Source: Thalassiosira profunda
Taxonomy: Eukaryota; Bacillariophyta; Thalassiosirophyceae; Thalassiosirales; Thalassiosiraceae
DNA length: 11,446 bases
Direction: 5' to 3'
Assembly: GCA_036939355.1 (NCBI GenBank)
Contig: JALLAP010000658.1
Span: 1-11,446 of the forward strand
Under the pieces are notes generated by a model, which worked only from the letters and a program-made list of their open reading frames with translations, made no database searches and was not told the origin of the DNA. Below are positions 1-6,947 of this stretch, in pieces. Positions within the stretch are counted from its first letter, which is position 1. Every line of letters begins with the position of its first letter. Position numbers and translations under genes: made by a program.

Positions 1-80
1 GATTTTATAAAAATTATAAAATCAGCAATTCTAAATCAGCATCAAAGTGCAGGGGAGCGGGCTGCCCTGCGATCACTGCG
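1..80 (+). promoter_or_regulatory. Probable promoter/5' UTR of the sensor kinase gene
   Basis: The first 45 bases are strikingly AT-rich next to the GC-rich gene that follows. They hold two copies of TTATAAAA (5-12 and 14-21, 9 bp apart), which look like TATA elements about 60-75 bp before the ATG at 81, and two copies of AAATCAGCA (19-27 and 33-41, 14 bp apart). A 6-bp inverted repeat, GCAGGG/CCCTGC (49-54 and 65-70), lies just before the start codon and could form a small 5' UTR hairpin. The promoter role is inferred from position and composition only. The upstream gene is outside the window. Confidence 0.4.
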
Positions 81-2048
81 ATGGCGGAGATGCAGGACAC
101 GGAGGCCTTGACGCCCTCGGTGCGTCGTCGGAGGCGGGCGGGCGCGGTGGCGCTGTTGGTTTGGCCGGCGCTAGTTGCGTTTTGCCTCGCCGACGCGTCG
201 GTGCATGTGTGGGGCACGCGTGTGATGGGAGCAGCAGCGCCCGCCTTCATCTCGCTGCATATGTCCTCCGTCCACCAACGGCGAGGGCGGGCGAGGTCTC
301 CCAGTTTCAAGAAGCTGTCGCCGCTGTCATCGACGCCGTTTCCCACCGCTGCCGCGGAGAGGAATAGACACAATCGCCCACGCACACAGCACAATGCAAC
401 GACGTGGTCGGGCGGGTTGATGGGGGGAGACGAGTACGAAGAGGAAGCAGCGATGCCTCGCGAGCGGCAGAGTCCGCTCCCGGCCATGCCCTCGCCGCTG
501 TTTGTCACCTTGGCGCAATCCCAGTTCGAGCTGCTATCCAACTCGCTGGTGCACACACCGAATACATCTGAGAATGGGAAGGGTGAACCGTCTGGGCCCA
601 AAATAAGCTCGATGGTGCTCTACCTCCCCAAGGAGAACCAGAACACGGGCCAGCTCGAGTTCGTGCCCGCGGTGACCTATCCCAATCCGTCCTCGGAGCG
701 CGTGTTCATCGCGTCGGACGCGTCGACCGAGGGCATCCACCAGCCACCGACGGTGCCAACAATGGGTGTGCTCGGGTTGCCGGGCTTCTTCCCGGCGAAG
801 CAGCTGATACCCTCGTATCCCTTCGTCAGCTCTTCGACTGAAAATGGCGGCGAGGAGAATGGGGGAATGTTCACGACTGCATCGCAGGATAGCCCGGTCA
901 GCGTGAGCGTGGTGGAGGAGATGGCGAATTCGCCCGGTCCGGCGTCGCTATCAGTAACTCTGTTCAGTGGATTGGATACGCTGGGTGTGCTATGGCTCTG
1001 GCCGTACCAAAACAGCGATAGCTCTCAGAACAATTGGGAGTGGACGTCCAACGACAAGCTGCAAGTGACACGGGCGGCCAAATCGCTGGCGCTGGCATTA
1101 TCGATGGACAACGAGCGGGCATCCACTCAAATGGCCAACGAACAGTTTCGGGTGGCCATGGCTGACAGCTTGCATCAGGTCAAGAGTCCGCTGCAGGCTC
1201 TGCGAACGTTTGGAAAGCTGCTGCAACGCCAGCTGGCGGAGGAAAATGCAGACGGAAGGGTAGGGACAGTGATGGAACGAGTACCGTCAACGAGGCGACA
1301 GCAGCAGGCGTTGAGGCTGGCAGCGGACATGATCTCGCAAGGAGAGCGCGTGGTGGATTTGATCGAGCCGATGGATTCTCTCGTGCACAATGGTGGGCGC
1401 TATTTGTTGCGAGGAGACATCAAGGAGTCGCCGGCAGTGCAGTTGATCCCATTACCCACAGACACAGCAGACCAATACCACCAGCTCCCGCCCTCGATGC
1501 CAGTCCTGGGCGACTTTCAATTGGAGATGGCATTCCCTCAGGATGTCCTTGGATCCGTAGTCTACGCATCCCAGGCAATCTCGCGGGAGAAAGGTATCAA
1601 CTTCGACGCTGTAGGATTCGAGCCGGACAACTTCGACCTGCCCACAGTCACGATTTGCCAAAAGCACTTGAAGGAGGCAGTCTCGAACCTTTTAGACAAC
1701 GCAATCAAATACGCGCCGTGTCGACGGCCAGGCAAGAAAGGAAGACCGCGGATACCCCAAATCAAGGTGACGTTGGTCTCCAACGAATCGCCACTAACTC
1801 CGGGGACAACGCTGTACATTGAGGACAATGGCCCGGGCATACCGGAGTCGGAGCGCGACAAGGTGTTCGAGCGCGGGTATCGCGGAGAAGTGGTGGAGGA
1901 TTCCGTTGAAGGAAGCGGATTGGGGCTGTCAATAGCGAGAGAGATTGTATCGCGCATGGGTGGCGTTCTCGATCTGGTCGAAGGACCAAACAAGCTCGAT
2001 GGAACGGCCGTGCGCATCATTCTGTTTCGAGACCCGGAGCTGGAATGA
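81..2048 (+). CDS. CSK: Chloroplast sensor kinase-like histidine kinase (GAF-like region plus HK core)
   Basis: A single-exon gene for a 655-residue two-component sensor histidine kinase. The C-terminal catalytic core is complete: H-box LHQVKSPLQALRTFGKLL with phospho-acceptor His365, N-box NLLDNAIKYAP starting at Asn536, G1 box DNGPGIP starting at Asp582, F-box region VFERGYRG, and G2 box GSGLGLSIA starting at Gly611. The spacing and wording of the H-box resemble chloroplast sensor kinase (CSK), a cyanobacteria-derived plastid kinase linked to redox control of photosystem gene transcription; in land-plant CSK the acceptor His is usually replaced. Residues about 140-350 fit the sensory, GAF-like half but are too diverged to assign residue by residue. 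The N-terminus has RRRRR, then a hydrophobic stretch (about 20-38) and a possible AAPA|F cleavage site at 55/56, consistent with signal plus transit peptide. Residues 65-140 look disordered. ATG 81 is the first start in frame. No response regulator is in this window, so the partner is unknown. CSK identity is from family memory; histidine kinase is certain. Confidence 0.85.
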   Translation: MAEMQDTEALTPSVRRRRRAGAVALLVWPALVAFCLADASVHVWGTRVMGAAAPAFISLHMSSVHQRRGRARSPSFKKLSPLSSTPFPTAAAERNRHNRPRTQHNATTWSGGLMGGDEYEEEAAMPRERQSPLPAMPSPLFVTLAQSQFELLSNSLVHTPNTSENGKGEPSGPKISSMVLYLPKENQNTGQLEFVPAVTYPNPSSERVFIASDASTEGIHQPPTVPTMGVLGLPGFFPAKQLIPSYPFVSSSTENGGEENGGMFTTASQDSPVSVSVVEEMANSPGPASLSVTLFSGLDTLGVLWLWPYQNSDSSQNNWEWTSNDKLQVTRAAKSLALALSMDNERASTQMANEQFRVAMADSLHQVKSPLQALRTFGKLLQRQLAEENADGRVGTVMERVPSTRRQQQALRLAADMISQGERVVDLIEPMDSLVHNGGRYLLRGDIKESPAVQLIPLPTDTADQYHQLPPSMPVLGDFQLEMAFPQDVLGSVVYASQAISREKGINFDAVGFEPDNFDLPTVTICQKHLKEAVSNLLDNAIKYAPCRRPGKKGRPRIPQIKVTLVSNESPLTPGTTLYIEDNGPGIPESERDKVFERGYRGEVVEDSVEGSGLGLSIAREIVSRMGGVLDLVEGPNKLDGTAVRIILFRDPELE

Positions 2049-2130
2049 GTGATTGGAGACTAAGCCATCTGTGGCAATCATCCAGGGCGCAAAGAGAGAC
2101 GCACAACAATTTACTTTGGTTGCAACATCA

Positions 2131-2654
2131 CTACTTTCCCAGAAGGAGGGAGAACTCATCGAACTCGATTTCTCCGGAGCCGTCGGTGTCAATTTTGTTG
2201 ATGAGCTCCTCAATGTCGATCGTCAATCCAAAGTCGTGCTTGATGATCTTTATCATCGTTGCCTTCAAAACGTGGCCGCTCTTGTCGGGCTGGCCGCCGC
2301 AGGCGACAAAAGCATCAACCATGTCATTCTCGTCGTCGAGGTTCTCGGCGCGGTTCTTTTGGCTCTCGACGACCTTGAGAAACTCGCCAAAGTCGATGGA
2401 GCCGCTCATATTGTCGTCGACCTCGCTGATCATTTGGAACAGCTCATCCTCGGTGGGAGCTTGGCCCATTGCTTCGAGGACTTGCCGGAGCTCCCAGACA
2501 TCGATTGTACCGCTCCGGTCTTTGTCGAAGGCCAAGAAGGCTTGGCGGCAGCCATCTGCAGGAGAGAAGATGTCGATTGACACGTGTGTGAGCGTTGGCA
2601 AAAGATCGGGAATAGAAGCAAACACTTACCAATGTCCTCCTGGCTCAGCACCAT
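2131..2654 (-). CDS. Calmodulin-like EF-hand protein, probably axonemal dynein light chain LC4-like
   Basis: Two exons, complement(join(2131..2555,2630..2654)), give 149 residues, calmodulin length. Exon 1 (25 nt) encodes MVLSQEDI plus one base; the junction makes Asp9, restoring the first EF helix (DIDGCRQAFLAFDKD). EF-hand loops: EF1 at 19-30 (D-D-S-T-D-E), EF2 at 55-66 (D-N-S-S-D-E) and EF4 at 131-142 (D-D-S-E-E-E) have good calcium ligands. EF3 (about 97-108, QPDKSGHVLKAT) lacks the first and last acidic ligands and should not bind calcium. The stretch from EF3 to EF4, with a FGLTIDIEELI helix, recalls the Chlamydomonas outer-arm dynein light chain LC4 group more than calmodulin or centrin; this is my memory of the family and needs a search. 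If right, the protein acts in flagellar motility, which in centric diatoms exists only in male gametes. It converges on the sensor kinase gene, with 82 bp between stop codons. Confidence 0.8.
2556..2629 (-). other. Intron of the EF-hand gene (74 nt)
   Basis: On the minus strand the donor is ATTG|GTAAGTG and the acceptor TCTCCTGCAG|ATGG, preceded by a pyrimidine-rich stretch. Removing it joins Ile8 to Asp9 and continues the EF1 entering helix. Reading without splicing would instead start within intron sequence (MFASIPDLL...), which does not fit the family. Confidence 0.85.
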
Positions 2655-2904
2655 CTTTGCAAAGCGAAAGAGGCAGCGCAGCAGAACGTTCAGCCCGTTA
2701 CAGAAGCAGGGGAGGAAGACGGAGGGAGACGACTCCTTGCTTCTGTGCTTCTAAAGTGAAAATTCGGACCAATTCAAATGATATCAATTGGCAATATCAT
2801 TTCTATGTGTCGAATGCGATACTTGTTGTTAGTCAGCGCCTCCCACCACCTCCAGTCTTCCCTTTCGTTGCGCAGCACAGAAAGTCATCTGTGGTATTCC
2901 CCGT
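2655..2904 (-). promoter_or_regulatory. Upstream region of the EF-hand gene, with palindromes and CCAAT motif
   Basis: 250 bp without a gene, between the start of the EF-hand gene and the stop of the LRR gene (both minus strand), so it holds a 3' UTR and a promoter. At 2778-2800 there is an inverted repeat ATGATAT-9 nt-ATATCAT, and overlapping it CCAATT (2769-2774) faces AATTGG (2786-2791), giving CCAAT boxes on both strands about 115-135 bp before the ATG at 2654. A TTTGCAAAG element touches the ATG and could be either 5' UTR or the end of an untranslated intron. Function is inferred. Confidence 0.35.
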
Positions 2905-5176
2905 CTAATCCCTCAAGTACGCCAAAGCACCCGGGACGACAATATCCGCTCCGCAGCGTACACGGCAAGCGGCCCTGTCGACTTGCTGGTTGCGGGCTTC
3001 GGCATCGCGAATCTGCGTCTTCCACAGCGATAGCTCGAGGATGCTGGCGGCCTCGTGCAGCTCATAGAGGCGAACTTTTCTTCGAATCGATTTGACGTGA
3101 GAGCGCAGTGCTTTTCTGAACCTTTTTCCGCCTCCATTTTCTCCGCAGATAAAGTCCATGTCGTGCGAGTGGTCTGGCATTGCATCTACCATTGCATCAA
3201 TGGCTTCTCGGTGTTGGATGTTTCCTAGCCGGTGAGAAAGACTGGCTCTCACTATATCCTGGTAAACGTGGATAGGAATGTCGGTGTAGGCAGTATCGAC
3301 AAACCCCAAATCGTCAACGATTTGTGCCCACGAACGATCCGGATCCGAAAAGGTGGACTTCGTCCAACGCCTCCAAATCCCAACTGTATAATCAAGTAAC
3401 TTTGCCACTGGCTCATGGTAATAATGCAGACCAAAAAGTCCATCCCGCCCACAGCCGCTAAGAATATCGTCGCATTTCGATACACTTTCTGATAGTGGTG
3501 GGAGGCAGTCGTTCTTTCTGATCCTCTCAGAAAAGGATGCAATCAAGACGGACCAGATGAGATCCGTTGACTTTCTTTCCGCAGGACAAAAAGACTTTCT
3601 TTTTTGCGCTTCAGCTCTTCTTGCCGTGGTTTCGCCCACGACTATGCTTTCTAGGTTCAGCACCAGATCTGGAAATAAAGACCGTTGCACCTCAAACAGG
3701 CGGCGCATGAATTTCACCGTCGTCCCTTTGCTGTTCACAAGCTGTGTCACCATGTCAGCAAAGTCGAATGGAAGTCCTCCCCAAACATCGCGGTGCGCGC
3801 AAAACAGATACTGCAGAACGGTCGAAGGTGCCTCGCCAACGAGAGCGTAGTAGAGAGGCACCTTGCTCCACTTGTCTTTTGTAACCAGATAAGATGGGAA
3901 CTGCAAACGAGCATCGTATGTCAGTGCACAATAGACGACAAATAAATCATTGCAGAAACCTCACCTTCCCGACCACTATCTTGTACAGATCCAAGTCGTT
4001 GTTGCAAGAACAAGCCAAGATGTGAAGCGGTGTCATTCCCAGGCAGTCTTGGTGCCTGTAACTCAATGACTTTGCATCAACCACTTTTTGCAGGAGAGAC
4101 TGATTGGTTGGCAGGTTTGATCGGTAGTGGCATAGTTCGTGGATCGGCATATCGTTGAATCTTCCAAGCAAATCGTCGAATGCATAGTCGATGAAGTAAA
4201 GACTTGTGAATGCCCGGTTGAAACTGGCCTGTCGCATTTCCCTGGCAAGGATGATATTTCTCAAGTGGGGGCACGAATGAAATGCCCCTCTTTTGATTTC
4301 CCCTCTCTTGATATCGGATGGCAGGCGAAAGCTCAGCAAAGATTCACAACCCGCAAATGCATCCACGCCGATCCGAAGACACTTGTTTTGACAATCGTCC
4401 TCCTCGACAAGCTCCACTAACCTCAACCCAGTACACCCCTCAAATGCCCCGGTCCAAATGGCTCGGATCGTTGGCGGGAGGCAAATCCTGGCCAAAGAGG
4501 TGCAACCCTTGAATGCATCACCATCGATATATTTCAATCCAGATGCCAGCGCAACAGATTTCAGGCCACGGCAATCTTCAAATGCTGCAGACCCGATAAT
4601 GCTCACCGTCGAAGGTATGGCAACAGCTTCTAGTGAACATTTGCAGAAGGCCCTAAAACCGATCTTCTTGAGCCCCTCATTCAATTCCACCGCTCGCAAA
4701 CCAGTGTCGCAAAATGCAATGACGTCAATTTGTTCCAACGTGGACGGGAAGGATATTGATTGTAGATTGCAGCCGTAAAAGGCGCTGTGAGATATTGTTT
4801 TGAGCCCCTCATTCAGCTCCACGGACTTGAGCATCTCACAACAAGAGAATGCTCCCTTGCTGATTATCTCGATGAGGGGAGGAATAACAATGGTTTTGAT
4901 CTCACTGCAGTGAGCAAACGCCGTTTCTTCGATTTGCCGGACGGTCGACGGAAATGCGAAGGACTTCAGGCTCCAACAGCTCTCGAATGCACTCTTCCCT
5001 ATCACCTCCAGGCCGTCGTTCAACTCCACTTTCTTCAGCTTTTTGCACTTAGTGAACGCCCCCTCGGGGATTTCCCGCACGGACGGGTGAAATCGAACGC
5101 GGGTGACATCCTCTGGGACGTCCGGCTGGCCCTCGTAGAGGTACACCCCCGCGCTTGCGTCGCCGTTGTTCGCCAT
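2905..5176 (-). CDS. BspA-type leucine-rich repeat protein with ankyrin-like C-terminal region
   Basis: Two exons, complement(join(2905..3900,3965..5176)), encode 735 residues from the MANNGDAS start. Residues about 20-330 carry 12 LRR_5 (BspA-like) units of about 23 residues, each with an AF-x-x-C signature (GAFTKC, SAFESC, AFYGC, AFKGC, AFEGC, AFAGC) and an SxxLPSTVxxI-type strand. After them comes a GMTPLHILACS segment (TPLH at 382-385), which is an ankyrin signature, continued across the intron as FPSYLVTKDKW...VPLYYALVGEAPSTVLQYL, a second ankyrin-like unit. The end (CRVRCGADIVVPGALAYL) matches a tail I associate with a large centric-diatom family. No signal peptide or membrane span is visible, so it is probably an intracellular interaction protein of unknown partner. 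An in-frame ATG at 5263 would add 29 residues; 5176 is preferred because the family typically opens just before the VYLYEGQ-x-DVPEDVT block. Confidence 0.8.
3901..3964 (-). other. Intron of the BspA-type LRR gene (64 nt, phase 0)
   Basis: Minus-strand donor GGGAAG|GTGAGG and acceptor CGTTTGCAG|TTCCCA. Splicing joins VVGK to FPSYLVTKDKW and restores the continuous ankyrin-like region; read through, the first exon stops four codons later. The two coding parts are therefore one gene, not two. Confidence 0.88.
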
Positions 5177-5660
5177 CCTACCCGACCCAATCCTAACCCC
5201 GGGCCTGTGAACAACAGAATTAATGCAGAGCTGATGAGAATCGCCGGCTCCCTGCGCAAGCATTAAATGTGCAGAGCCAAGAGCCTTCTCTTCCGACTCA
5301 ACACATCACCAACCGACCACGCCAAATAGCGGGACCACCCCCCCCCCCCCATCAGCGAAAAGCCGGGTATTGTACCCAGCGATCTCGGCGAAACAAAATG
5401 CCGTCTCATTACGCCCCTCCACTCGGACTCCCCAATATTAACTCAATTATCAGCTTACCGTGTGGCAATGCGCTGCACAGGCAGAGGAGGCCGCGGCTGC
5501 CATGCGGCCTCGCGCGGAAGCAAGGGGCGGCGGGGCAGGATCAGGATTCAGGATCTCGCTCCGCCTACTTACACGCGGTATCTACGTAAAGTAGGTAACC
5601 GACCACGCACCCCCCGCCGCCCGCCCGCAAAGTCCACGTCGCACACTTCACCTTCCTCCA
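5177..5660. promoter_or_regulatory. Divergent intergenic promoter region (LRR gene / hydrolase gene)
   Basis: About 480 bp between two genes that point away from each other, so it should hold both promoters and 5' UTRs. Visible elements: a CCAAT motif at 5432-5436 within CCAATATTAACTCAATTAT, a locally AT-rich patch in GC-rich DNA about 230 bp before the hydrolase ATG, and TAC-rich words near 5568-5598 (CTACTTAC, TCTACGTAAAGTAGGTAAC) containing the palindrome TACGTA. A 13-base C run is listed separately. If the LRR protein starts at 5263, the first 87 bp are coding. No further gene is convincing here: the arginine-rich reading frame over 5462-5893 looks like GC-rich noise. Confidence 0.45.
5338..5350 (+). 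repeat. Poly-C tract (13 nt)
   Basis: An uninterrupted run of 13 C residues in the divergent promoter region, preceded by GGGACCA. On the minus strand it is a G tract within the upstream region of the LRR gene. Such runs vary in length between alleles and are prone to sequencing error, so the exact count is uncertain. Confidence 0.9.
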
Positions 5661-6824
5661 ATGAAGACGACCGCCACCCTACTAGCCGCCGCGGCGGCCC
5701 TCTCCCTCGCGGCGCCCGCCACGGCCTTCGTCCCGACCGGCTTGCAGTCGACGTCGGCGTTATTTGCAAACAATGGGCTGCAGGAGGACCTCACCTTCGC
5801 CCGCCCCGACGTCTCCGCCGCCGGCATCTCCGAGGACCTCTGCGCCGACGCCGCGTCCAAAATGAAACGGGTCATGGTCCCCGTGTCGCCTGACGTCAGC
5901 GACACTGGCTATGTCGGCATTTCGTACATTAAATGGGAGGCTGCAGCGGCAGCCAAAAAGGAGAAGACGCTGCCCCTCCTCTTGGTGCACGGATTCGACT
6001 CCTCGGCGTTGGAATACCGACGGCTGGGTCCGCAGCTGGCCGCGCAGGGCGTGGACGTGTACTGCGTCGATCTGTTGGGGTGGGGGTACACTCAGTTGGA
6101 GGAAGTGAACAGCTTCTCGGCCGGGGCGAAGGTCGAGGCTTTGAAGGGGTTCTGGGAGGTTGTGGGCGGCAACGTGGAGGTGGTGGTGGGCGGGGCTAGC
6201 TTGGGCGGCGCGGCGGTCATTGAGTTTGCCGCGGAGAACCTCTGCAGCGAGGCCGACGGCGAAGGTGCAACGGAGGGGTTCGTGCGAGGCACAGTCCTCA
6301 TCGATGCCCAGGGTTTCGTGGATGGCATCGGTCCCATGAGCTTCATGCCCGCTCCATTGGCACGGGCGGGGATCCGGGTGCTGCAATCCGTCCCTCTGCG
6401 CAGCTCGGCGAACCAAATGTCCTACTTCGACAAGGAAACATACGCCACCGACGATGCGCTCAAGGTGGGAAGGCTCCACTGCCTCCGCGACGGGTGGGAT
6501 GACGCGTTACTCAGCTTCATGCAGTCCGGGGGCTTCCGGCCGCAAAGCAAGGTGCCAAAGATCGACGTGCCCTCGCTGATATTGTGGGGACGGCAGGATG
6601 GAATATTGGAGGGAGAAGAATTCGCCAACAAGTTCGTTGAGGCGATGCCGGACGCGCGGCTGCAGTGGATCGAGGAGTGCGGGCACGTCCCGCATTTGGA
6701 GCAGCCGGAGGCGACGGCGGGAATCATTGCCGAGTTTTTGCGAGAGGAGGGCGTGCGGCCAAGAAGGGCGGGCGCTGGAGCGGCAGCAGGGATGCTGGAC
6801 GGGCTGTTCAGCTTTCTCAATTAG
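5661..6824 (+). CDS. Plastid-targeted alpha/beta hydrolase
   Basis: A single-exon gene for 387 residues. The N-terminus MKTTATLLAAAAALSLAAPATA|FVP is a clear signal peptide with Phe23 at the predicted +1 position, the ASAFAP-type signature for import through secondary red plastid membranes; a Ser/Thr-containing transit segment follows. The mature part is an alpha/beta hydrolase: LPLLLVHGFDSS (oxyanion strand and HG at 110-111), a DLLGWG loop (138-143), nucleophile elbow GGASLGG with Ser180, acid in LILWGRQDGI (Asp313) and catalytic His342 in CGHVPHLEQPE. All three triad residues are present, so it should be active. The fold covers esterases, lipases and epoxide hydrolases; substrate is not readable from sequence. 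A plastid lipid or pigment-ester substrate is only a guess from location. An Ala/Gly-rich tail (365-378) precedes the end. The upstream neighbour diverges; the downstream LRR gene converges, with 123 bp between stops. Confidence 0.85.
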   Translation: MKTTATLLAAAAALSLAAPATAFVPTGLQSTSALFANNGLQEDLTFARPDVSAAGISEDLCADAASKMKRVMVPVSPDVSDTGYVGISYIKWEAAAAAKKEKTLPLLLVHGFDSSALEYRRLGPQLAAQGVDVYCVDLLGWGYTQLEEVNSFSAGAKVEALKGFWEVVGGNVEVVVGGASLGGAAVIEFAAENLCSEADGEGATEGFVRGTVLIDAQGFVDGIGPMSFMPAPLARAGIRVLQSVPLRSSANQMSYFDKETYATDDALKVGRLHCLRDGWDDALLSFMQSGGFRPQSKVPKIDVPSLILWGRQDGILEGEEFANKFVEAMPDARLQWIEECGHVPHLEQPEATAGIIAEFLREEGVRPRRAGAGAAAGMLDGLFSFLN

Positions 6825-6947
6825 AGGGCTGAAATGTGAGCTACTTAGGATGTCTTTGCCTACCTAGAGAAGCAAAAGGTGCTGTCGAGTTTGTTTCGTG
6901 ATTGCAATCAGACCTTTGTGAGGCATTACTAGTACAGAGACCTCTAA
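6825..6947. other. Convergent 3' intergenic spacer
   Basis: 123 bp between the stop codons of the hydrolase (+) and the RNI-type LRR gene (-). It must supply both 3' UTRs or their overlap. TACTTAGG (6842-6849) and CCTACCTA (6859-6866) form a weak imperfect inverted repeat. No clear polyadenylation motif or gene is seen. Confidence 0.4.

Noticed and set aside
14..601. 195-codon minus-strand frame over the sensor kinase start
   Set aside because: No recognisable domain, and it overlaps the leader of a certain histidine kinase gene.
2045..2908. 287-codon open frame on the plus strand over the EF-hand gene
   Set aside because: It is antisense to a clear EF-hand gene with correct splice sites, and its Ser/Arg-rich product shows no domain.
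3947..5263. LRR and ankyrin-like halves as two separate genes
   Set aside because: A GT-AG intron at 3901-3964 joins them in phase 0 and restores a continuous conserved region.
5338..5350. Poly-C run as an origin or telomere-like element
   Set aside because: A simple homopolymer in a promoter region with no accompanying repeat structure.
5760..6479. 239-codon minus-strand frame inside the hydrolase gene
   Set aside because: Antisense shadow of a GC-rich coding region; the plus-strand product has a full catalytic triad and targeting peptide.
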